Source: Verrucomicrobiota bacterium (GTDB taxonomy: Bacteria > Verrucomicrobiota > Verrucomicrobiae > Limisphaerales > UBA11358). From it: 64,000 nt of DNA. Each line of letters starts with the position of its first letter. The stretch's first letter is position 1. A program made the position numbers and the translations under genes. The DNA is taken from assembly GCA_014860005.1 (NCBI GenBank), contig JACZKP010000177.1, positions 1-64,000 on the forward strand, given 5' to 3'. Below the pieces are notes generated by a model. The model was not told the DNA's origin. It did not search any database and saw only the letters and a program-made list of their open reading frames with translations. This document shows, one piece after another, positions 57,344 through 64,000 of this stretch.

Positions 57344-59866
57344 ATGGCTGTGAATCAATCTGGTAACACAAAATTTTTGTCCCTGGGAAATGTCGCCGTA
57401 CCGCGGCCTGGCTGCAAACTGCCAATTACCAAGCTTTCGCGGTGGGTGGGGGTTGGCTTCATCCTCTTGGGCGCCTGGCTCAATGGCTTCTCCCAAACGG
57501 CGGTCGTTTCGGATGCGTGGTGGACGTTCCAGCAGGATTGCAATGGCGACGGCATCAAGGCCGGCACGCTGGAGGGCGATTTTGCGCGGCTGAACTGGGC
57601 ATCGGATGTTTCCAATTGCAACGGCACGCTCAACGTTTACGAGAAGGTCTATTATCGTCCCTGCGGCACGAGTGCCTGGACCCCGATTTACACCAACGCG
57701 GCGCACTCAATTACTGGTTGTCGCAGTATCGGTCATCAATACGTGGACATTTCGATGGGCGCCGGCGGCGAGTGTCGTGATTACAAGATCGAGATTTTTC
57801 GCGTGGGCCGGACCACTCCCGATTCCACCCGATCCAGCACGAACGACGTGGACCTGGCGCAGCACCGCGAACAGGCGTTGTCCGAGGATTTTTGCCTCAG
57901 TGATTTCTTCGCCACCTGTGTGGCGCTGACCGGCGCGGTGGGTTCGCAGTCCGACAACAATTCCTACGCGACCAAAGAACCCGGCGAACCAGACCACGCC
58001 GGCAACCCCGGTGGACGGTCGTTGTGGTATTGCTGGACGGCCATGACCAACACACCCGTAACGTTTGACACCACGGGCAGTTCGTTTGACACGGTGCTGA
58101 CGGTGTATGCCGGCGACAGTCTCGCCAGCCTCACGCTGATCGGGAGCAACGATGACATCGCCGGCGCCACCAACCGTCAGAGTCAGGTGACGTTCACACC
58201 GACGACCGGCACGACTTACCGCATCGCGGTGGATGGATTCAGCGGCGCAGCCGGTATCGTGGTTTTGAACTGGAACCAAACCGGCGGCGGTCTGGCAGAC
58301 TTGATCATCTGGGGGCCGGCGACGTCGCCACGCATCGTGACGCGAACCCTGTCCTCCAGCAGTTGCGAGGTACGGGAGGGCTGCGTCGTCAGCGGCACGC
58401 GAAAGCTGCTGGAGTTCACCACCGAGACGCGCAACATCGGGACAGGTGATCTGGTCATGGGCAATCCGGCAACGAACCCACTCTTCCACTGGGCTTCCTG
58501 TCACCAGCATTATCACTTCGAGCAGTTTGCCGAGTTCAACTTGATTGACACCAATGGAAACGTCGCAGCCACCGGGCGAAAAATCGGGTTCTGCCTGGAA
58601 GACGTGCGGCCCTGGTCGCCCACGGCCAGCCCGCAACTGAAATACAACTGCAACTATCAAGGCATCCAGAAGGGTTGGGCGGATGTGTATTCCGTCGGGC
58701 TGCCGTGCCAGTACATAGACATCACGGCGTTGCCGCCCGGGAATTACATCCTGCAGATGATTGTGAATCCCGACAACCTGTTGCCCGAATCCAATCTCGA
58801 CAACAACATCACGCTCGTGCCGGTGAATATCCCTCCGTCAAGTTGTCCCACGGGATCGGCACCGGACAACGATCATTTCGTGAATGCCATCACCGTGGAA
58901 GCCACTCCGTTCACCCAGTCGGTCTTCAACAATTGCGCCACGAAACAATCCGGTGAACCCAATCACGCGGGCAATTCCGGCGGTCATTCCGTCTGGTTCA
59001 ATTGGATGCCCACGGAAAACCACGCGGCGGTTATCACCACCAAGTCCAGCAATTTTGACACGACGCTCGCGGTCTATACCGGCAGCGCAGTCAACGCCCT
59101 GTCCTTGGTGGCGGCCAACGACGACATCCTTGCCGGCGTCAACCGTCAGAGTCAGGTGGCATTTGCCGCTGTGGCCGGGACGACTTACCGGATTGCCGTG
59201 GACGGTTTCAACAACGCAGTCGGCAACGCGGTGTTGAACATCAATCCGCCCGCCAATGACGACTTCACGAATGCCTTCGTGTTGTCCGGCCCGCTGGGGA
59301 CTGTATCGGGCCATACCATCGGTGCGAGCAAGCAATCCGGCGAACCGGCGCACGCGTTCGATGTCGGCGGTTATTCCGTCTGGTATGAATGGACCGCGCC
59401 CGCCAGCGGCCCCGTGGATTTCAACACCAGAGGCAGCACGTTTGATACAACGCTGGCGGTTTACACCAATCATGTGCTGACCAACCTGACCTTGATCGCC
59501 GCCAACGATGACGACGCGCAGGGCGGCGGCTTGCTCACCAGCCGGCTCAGTTTCATTGCCGTGGCGGGTGTGACCTACCGGATTGCCGTGGACGGTTTCG
59601 GCGGTGTGTGGGGCGAGTTTCAACTCGATTGGAACATGGAATCGCGGCTGGGCATCACGCAACTTCCGGGCGGCGCGCTGCAACTCACGCTTACCGGCGT
59701 GGACTGGCAGCGCTACACTTTGCTGGGGTCCACCGATCTGGAGTCTTGGTTCACGAATACGCCGCCCATTACCATGTCAGGCGGCTCGCATCAATACACC
59801 AACGCGCCGGCCGCCAACGACCCAACCGTGGCGCGGCAGTTCTTTCGTGCCATCTTGGTGCCGTGA
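57344..59866 (+). CDS. Secreted lysyl oxidase-domain protein with three beta-sandwich repeats
   Basis: The 840-residue exported product has a lysyl-oxidase domain at about residues 318-500. It contains ADLIIWGP, the copper-binding HWASCHQHYHFEQF (residues about 382-395), RKIGFCLEDVRPW and IQKGWADVYSVGLPCQYIDI, where one Tyr would form the quinone cofactor. On each side are similar domains of about 120 residues (DNDHFVNAITV, GEPNHAGNSGGHSVWFNWM, TTLAVYTGSAVNAL...AANDD) of PPC type, three in all. The C-terminus has the phylum's end module. Lysyl oxidases form aldehydes on lysines. Substrates here are unknown. An upstream hydrophobic stretch serves as the signal. Confidence 0.8.
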   Translation: MAVNQSGNTKFLSLGNVAVPRPGCKLPITKLSRWVGVGFILLGAWLNGFSQTAVVSDAWWTFQQDCNGDGIKAGTLEGDFARLNWASDVSNCNGTLNVYEKVYYRPCGTSAWTPIYTNAAHSITGCRSIGHQYVDISMGAGGECRDYKIEIFRVGRTTPDSTRSSTNDVDLAQHREQALSEDFCLSDFFATCVALTGAVGSQSDNNSYATKEPGEPDHAGNPGGRSLWYCWTAMTNTPVTFDTTGSSFDTVLTVYAGDSLASLTLIGSNDDIAGATNRQSQVTFTPTTGTTYRIAVDGFSGAAGIVVLNWNQTGGGLADLIIWGPATSPRIVTRTLSSSSCEVREGCVVSGTRKLLEFTTETRNIGTGDLVMGNPATNPLFHWASCHQHYHFEQFAEFNLIDTNGNVAATGRKIGFCLEDVRPWSPTASPQLKYNCNYQGIQKGWADVYSVGLPCQYIDITALPPGNYILQMIVNPDNLLPESNLDNNITLVPVNIPPSSCPTGSAPDNDHFVNAITVEATPFTQSVFNNCATKQSGEPNHAGNSGGHSVWFNWMPTENHAAVITTKSSNFDTTLAVYTGSAVNALSLVAANDDILAGVNRQSQVAFAAVAGTTYRIAVDGFNNAVGNAVLNINPPANDDFTNAFVLSGPLGTVSGHTIGASKQSGEPAHAFDVGGYSVWYEWTAPASGPVDFNTRGSTFDTTLAVYTNHVLTNLTLIAANDDDAQGGGLLTSRLSFIAVAGVTYRIAVDGFGGVWGEFQLDWNMESRLGITQLPGGALQLTLTGVDWQRYTLLGSTDLESWFTNTPPITMSGGSHQYTNAPAANDPTVARQFFRAILVP

Positions 59867-59882
59867 GCACTGCGGAGTTTCG

Positions 59883-62800
59883 TCAAACCGCGAAAACTTT
59901 TGCGTACACCTCGCGAATCGCCGCGCGCCATTTCGCCAGCGCTGCCGCAAAGGCTTCCGGGGTGGCGAACCCGCAGCGGACGGACACACGATAGTACGGC
60001 GCGGGATCGTCCGGGAGAACGGTTTCGCCTTCGTAACTCCAGCGCCGCAAAATTCCTTCAACCCGCCGCAACTGGCGGTAGTTCTCCAGAAACTTCCCGC
60101 CGTCCGGCAATACGCCTTCCGTGTGCGCCCGCTCCAGCGCCCGAAGCGTGTGCGGCGCCTGCCAGCCGTGCGCCAGGCACATCGCCTGCGCAATGAACTC
60201 CGCATCCATCAATCCACCCTTGCCGGTCTTGATCGCAAGAGCATCCTGACCCGTCGGGGTGCGCTCCTTCTCAATGCGCAGCCGCATCTCGTGAATCTTC
60301 TGTTTCCAATCCGGCGAGAAGCAGGAAGGCAACGTAGGACAGGAGTCGTGCCTAGCTTTATCTTTTCCTCCCTCAGTTCGTCTCGATTGCGACAGGCGCG
60401 ACGCCTGACCTACGCGAGAAAAATCTGCCAATTGCGCCGCCAACTGCTGAAACTTTGCCCCAAGCTTCAAGTCTCCCGCCACGGGCCGCACGCGGGTGAG
60501 GGATTGAATCTCCCAGAGTTGCGCGCGTTGCCGGTAGTAATCCGCGTAGGCGGAAAGTGTGTTGACCAGCAGCCCTTTCTCGCCGTCCGGCCGCAGGCGC
60601 GCGTCGGTGGGAAAAAGCAGACCCTGTTCGGTCCGCTTGGACAACAAGTCCATGACTTCCACCGCAAACTTTTGCAAACCCGCAAGATTTCTGGTCTTGG
60701 AATTGGCGACGAAGACGATGTCGAGGTCCGAGCCGTAATTAATCTCGCTGCCGCCAAGCTTGCCCAGCCCCATGATGACGAAGGGCGGCTGCTTGAGTTT
60801 GTGTTTGCGCATGACGGATTCCAGCGCGTATTGCAGACACGCATCCGCGAGCGCCGAAAGTTCCGCCAGGTTCTGTTCAAAATCCACCAGGCCCAGGATG
60901 TCGCGCAGGCCAAGGCGCATGAATTCCGCCGCATGATAACGCCGCAGCCAATGATGCTGGTCCGCATCGGCCAATCCGTGGCGCAGGTCCTTGAGGATTT
61001 CCTGGGCTGTCTTGCGCGTGGTGAGCCGTCCGCCGAATACCAGGTCATCCAGTAATTCCGGCGCGCGAATCAAACCCTCGGCGAGAAATTCCGAACGGTC
61101 AAACAGCAGCAGCAGCAACTCGAAGAAAGTCGGATTGCTGTTCCACAAATCAAACAGCGTCGCGCGTGTGCCGTAGGCGCTGATAAAGCTGTCGAGCCGC
61201 GTCACGACCCGGTCGGGATCGGACAGTGTTTTCGGAGACAACGTCAGCGTGTCCGATTTGCCATCATCCGTGCGGCAAAGCGCAAAGAGCCGGGGCAGAA
61301 GCTGGCGGGCAAGTTCCACCGTGCGCGGCGAAACATGCACGTAACCCGGACCCTCCACAAATTCACGCAGTACGCGGAACGCCTTGTCCACGTCGCGAAA
61401 CCAATGCCGGACCAGCAGCGCCTTCCACTCCGCTTCCGCACCGTCGAAACTGTCAGGGAATGGAGACGCCTCGCGAGGCGCTTCCGAGCGGAGCAATTGA
61501 TCATAGACCCGTCGCACATTCTGTGTGTGCTTTTGGCGGGCGGATTCGAATTGCTTGCGGGAAGCGAAACCCATCAATTTCGCGAGTCGCTCCTGTGCAG
61601 CTTTGTCATCGGGGATGGAGTGCGTTTGCAGGTTTTCCTCCATCTGCAACCGATGCTCGACGTCGCGCAGAAAACAATAAGCCGCTTCCAGTTCTTCCGC
61701 TTCCGTTGCGGTGAGCCAGTGGTACTCCACGAGCTTGGCCAGGCAGGGCAAGGTTTGGGTGAGCTGCAGAAAGGGCTGCCGGCCGGCGTGAAGCAATTGC
61801 CGGGATTGCGCGATGAATTCAATTTCGCGAATGCCGCCGCGTCCCAGTTTCACATTGCGGTCCAGTTCGCCGGTGCGCACCACCTCGGTTTCGATGCGGT
61901 CCTTCATCGCGGCGACTTCCTTGAGCACCCCGGGACTGATGGACCGCGCGAAGCGGAACGGCTGGATCATCTCCAGAAACTCGGCGGCCAGCCCTTGATC
62001 GCCGGCCACGCCCCGGGCTTTGATCAGCATCATACGCTCCCAGGTTTGTCCCCATTGCGCGTAATAATTCTCATAACTGCCCAGTGACCGGCAAAGCGGG
62101 CCGGCATCGCCCTCGGGTCGCAGCCGTAGATCAATCCGATACAACGCACCATCATTCGTCATGCGCGACACCTCGGCGATGAAGCTTTCCGCAAGGCGAT
62201 TGAAGAACTGGTGGTTCGACAGAGTCGTGGCCGGCGTTTTCTTTTTGCCGGGCGGTTCTTTGAAAACTTGCCCCTCCTCACTGTAAACGAACAACACATC
62301 CACGTCGGAGCTGTAATTCAATTCCTGTCCACCCAGCTTGCCCATGCCCAAAACACAGAACGCGGTGGGCCACCATCGGCCCCCGGCATCCTGATGAAAA
62401 GGCAGGCCAAAGCGGGTGGTGAATTGTACGCGGCATGTCTGCCAGACGCTCTCCAGGCATACATCCGCCACGTCGGAAAGTTCCCGCGTGATTTCCACGA
62501 CCTTCGCCAGCCGGGCCAGGTCGCGCGTCGCGATGCGCAGCATCTGCTGTTGCTTGAAGCGCCGCAACCGAACTAAGGCTTCAGGCTGGTCGCGGGCCGC
62601 CAACAGCGGCTTGAGCCAGACCGCCACCTCGCCCTGCAAACCCTGCTTGCGGCGCGGATGACGAATGTGGTCCAGGTCTATCGCCGCGAGCCAGTCCGGG
62701 TTGGCCACCAATAGATTGCTGAGCGCCTGCGATCCGCTGAACAACGCCGTCAATACTTGAATATGGTCCGCGGAAAGTCTCTCCAATTGAGGCCCTACTT

Positions 62801-62888
62801 CCGTGGCGGACAATACCTCGAAGAAGTGTCGCGCCCGCTGCGGGTCAGCGCAGTTCGCGAGGGGATTGGCCCAGGATGATGCAATCAT
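59883..62888 (-). CDS. glnE: Glutamine synthetase adenylyltransferase/deadenylase (GlnE)
   Basis: The bifunctional enzyme adds or removes AMP on glutamine synthetase and so controls nitrogen assimilation. The two nucleotidyltransferase domains show GMGKLGGQELNYSSDVDVLF (residues about 181-200) and GLGKLGGSEINYGSDLDIVF (about 706-725), with the catalytic DxD in each. The linker domain lies between. The 1001 residues include an insertion of 27 codons near residue 825 (VGQASRLSQSRRTEGGKDKA and then HDSCPTLPS), encoded by the palindrome at 60334-60414. It is preceded by a glycosyltransferase gene 12 bp upstream in the same direction. Confidence 0.93.
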   Translation of the reverse strand: MIASSWANPLANCADPQRARHFFEVLSATEVGPQLERLSADHIQVLTALFSGSQALSNLLVANPDWLAAIDLDHIRHPRRKQGLQGEVAVWLKPLLAARDQPEALVRLRRFKQQQMLRIATRDLARLAKVVEITRELSDVADVCLESVWQTCRVQFTTRFGLPFHQDAGGRWWPTAFCVLGMGKLGGQELNYSSDVDVLFVYSEEGQVFKEPPGKKKTPATTLSNHQFFNRLAESFIAEVSRMTNDGALYRIDLRLRPEGDAGPLCRSLGSYENYYAQWGQTWERMMLIKARGVAGDQGLAAEFLEMIQPFRFARSISPGVLKEVAAMKDRIETEVVRTGELDRNVKLGRGGIREIEFIAQSRQLLHAGRQPFLQLTQTLPCLAKLVEYHWLTATEAEELEAAYCFLRDVEHRLQMEENLQTHSIPDDKAAQERLAKLMGFASRKQFESARQKHTQNVRRVYDQLLRSEAPREASPFPDSFDGAEAEWKALLVRHWFRDVDKAFRVLREFVEGPGYVHVSPRTVELARQLLPRLFALCRTDDGKSDTLTLSPKTLSDPDRVVTRLDSFISAYGTRATLFDLWNSNPTFFELLLLLFDRSEFLAEGLIRAPELLDDLVFGGRLTTRKTAQEILKDLRHGLADADQHHWLRRYHAAEFMRLGLRDILGLVDFEQNLAELSALADACLQYALESVMRKHKLKQPPFVIMGLGKLGGSEINYGSDLDIVFVANSKTRNLAGLQKFAVEVMDLLSKRTEQGLLFPTDARLRPDGEKGLLVNTLSAYADYYRQRAQLWEIQSLTRVRPVAGDLKLGAKFQQLAAQLADFSRVGQASRLSQSRRTEGGKDKARHDSCPTLPSCFSPDWKQKIHEMRLRIEKERTPTGQDALAIKTGKGGLMDAEFIAQAMCLAHGWQAPHTLRALERAHTEGVLPDGGKFLENYRQLRRVEGILRRWSYEGETVLPDDPAPYYRVSVRCGFATPEAFAAALAKWRAAIREVYAKVFAV
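60334..60414. repeat. Palindromic element inside glnE
   Basis: GTAGGACAGGAGTCGTGCCT (60334) and GGCGCGACGCCTGACCTACG (ending 60414) are the arms. The 81-bp length keeps the glnE frame. It is the same family as in purD and the gap at 46694. Confidence 0.85.
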
Positions 62889-62900
62889 CGCTGCTCGAGA

Positions 62901-63890
62901 TTATCGTGTGATGGTTTCCAGCGTAACGGCTGTTGGGCTGTTTGCCTGCGTCCGGTTTAGCGTCGTGAACAGTCCGCGCCAAAATCCCGCGCCGTAGAGC
63001 AAGTGCGCCATCACCATTAGCGGCAAGGCACACAGACTGTGAGCGACTCCGCCTCGTGCCATTAGCACCATGATTTGAAGAATCACCGCAACCAGGTAAA
63101 GCAGCAGCGGAACCTCATAAGCCTTCAAAAGCCATTCTGAATCCGGATGGAAGGTGATGCTCCAGAGGATTGGCAGCGTCAGAAGATAAATCAGGAATAG
63201 CGGCGGGGCGAAGTTCAATGCCGAGCCGAATGTCGGATTAACCCGGAATTGTTCCGCCCGCCCCCGTCCGTAAGTCAGCAGCATTTTCGCAAAAGATTTG
63301 ATTGTGCGCCGTGGACGGCGGTAAACGACCAGTTCGGGATCGTAGAGCAGCTTCCCGTCTGCTTTCTGAATATCATCCATCAACGCATTCTCCTCGTTGG
63401 GATAGAGGGCCTCGTTGAAGCCGCCGTGCTTGAGCACCGTTGCGCGCCGCGCAAGCTGATTGCAGAGAATCAATTCCTTTTCGCCGGTTTGGCGCAACTT
63501 TCCAACGGGGGTGTAGCGGGCGCGGCTGGGGCCGAAGGCAAGCCAGCTTGCCAGCACCAACGCAAGAACCTGTTCCAGAACCGGCGCATCAGCCGGGCAG
63601 AGGTTCGGCCCACCGACGATCTGCACGTTCGGATCACGGAAATGTTCCACGGCTCGGCGAAGGTTGCCGGGAGCTGCAACAGAATCATCATCCAGAAAAT
63701 AAACCAGTTCGCCGTGCGCGGCGCGGAGGGCGGCGTTGCGTTGAACGGAAGGCTGCCGGCCGCGCGCAACAATGATCTCCAGTTTGTCCGACGGATAGTC
63801 CAGGGCGCGAGCAGCGGCCACGGCCTTCGGCTCACCGCCGTCGGGCCGCGTGGGAATGATGACCGTTACGCTCGGCAAACTGTCGCTCAC
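62901..63890 (-). CDS. Glycosyltransferase family 2, membrane type
   Basis: The 329-residue protein has a GT2 domain (SVTVIIPTRPDGG, LEIIVARGRQPSVQRNAALR, VYFLDDDSVAAPGN with the DxD) and, at the C-terminal third, about three transmembrane helices (ALNFAPPLFLIYLLTLPILW, VPLLLYLVAVILQIMVLMA). It is a processive-type or membrane-bound glycosyltransferase. The acceptor is unknown. It heads a unit with glnE (12-bp gap). Confidence 0.88.
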   Translation of the reverse strand: MSDSLPSVTVIIPTRPDGGEPKAVAAARALDYPSDKLEIIVARGRQPSVQRNAALRAAHGELVYFLDDDSVAAPGNLRRAVEHFRDPNVQIVGGPNLCPADAPVLEQVLALVLASWLAFGPSRARYTPVGKLRQTGEKELILCNQLARRATVLKHGGFNEALYPNEENALMDDIQKADGKLLYDPELVVYRRPRRTIKSFAKMLLTYGRGRAEQFRVNPTFGSALNFAPPLFLIYLLTLPILWSITFHPDSEWLLKAYEVPLLLYLVAVILQIMVLMARGGVAHSLCALPLMVMAHLLYGAGFWRGLFTTLNRTQANSPTAVTLETITR

Positions 63891-64000
63891 GACGCAGAGG
63901 CTACGTTTAGGCGTTCAAAGTTCAATGTTCAAAGTTTGGAGTTGTCATTGCGTCCCGGTGGCCAATCAGTGAGACTGCCAGCCTGAATTCGTTATGGAAA

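Overview
The window is about 64 kb of GC-rich bacterial chromosome, most likely from a Verrucomicrobiota lineage (Pedosphaera/Limisphaerales-like). Pointers are a DUF1552 protein beside a DUF1588/DUF1585 cytochrome fragment, a Gloeo-Verruco (GloVer) repeat protein, ECF sigma factors with a membrane anchor and extra domain, a lone pseudopilin, a PL10 pectate lyase, a bacterial lysyl oxidase, and very many dispersed palindromic repeats. This assignment is inference from gene families only.

Layout. 0.2-6.3 kb: remains of a DUF4375 gene joined to a truncated DUF1592-family gene, then DUF1552 protein, pectate lyase, GT2 glycosyltransferase and MFS transporter. 6.3-8.5 kb: broken gene pieces around an unusual eukaryote-like UMP-CMP kinase. 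8.5-13 kb: secreted protein and RNase R. 13-19.5 kb: a repeat-rich accretion zone with two paralogous membrane-anchored sigma factors, an AbiEii-like nucleotidyltransferase pair, HicBA, and at least six decayed copies of the 3' end of an aspartyl-tRNA synthetase gene interleaved with a 240-bp palindromic block. 19.5-23.6 kb: purD and clpB. 23.7-26.7 kb: a type II-like cas1-cas2 pair without visible array or effector, preceded by small genes in overlapping frames. 26.8-33.6 kb: M48 peptidase/YbjQ operon, esterase, haem-binding protein, malQ, pdxH. 33.6-39.7 kb: gyrB-vapB-vapC-gyrA. 39.9-43.5 kb: ABC transporter operon containing a pseudopilin. 44.2-50.3 kb: MBL hydrolase, Tat-type oxidoreductase, SpoU methyltransferase, GloVer protein, secreted EEP-family enzyme. 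50.3-57.2 kb: accessory segment with a 1395-residue NTPase-nuclease (best candidate for an undescribed defence gene), a PemK/MazF toxin pair between two wrecked RNase HI copies, and a secreted protein. 57.3-63.9 kb: lysyl oxidase, glnE and a GT2.

Two threads stand out. First, short palindromic repeats of related design occur between genes and also in frame inside four conserved genes (purD, clpB, glnE, cas1), apparently adding short peptides without breaking the reading frame. Second, several accessory modules (vapBC, HicBA, AbiEii-like, MazF-like, cas1-cas2, the large NTPase) sit at housekeeping-gene borders or among those repeats. No tRNA, rRNA or CRISPR array was recognised by eye.
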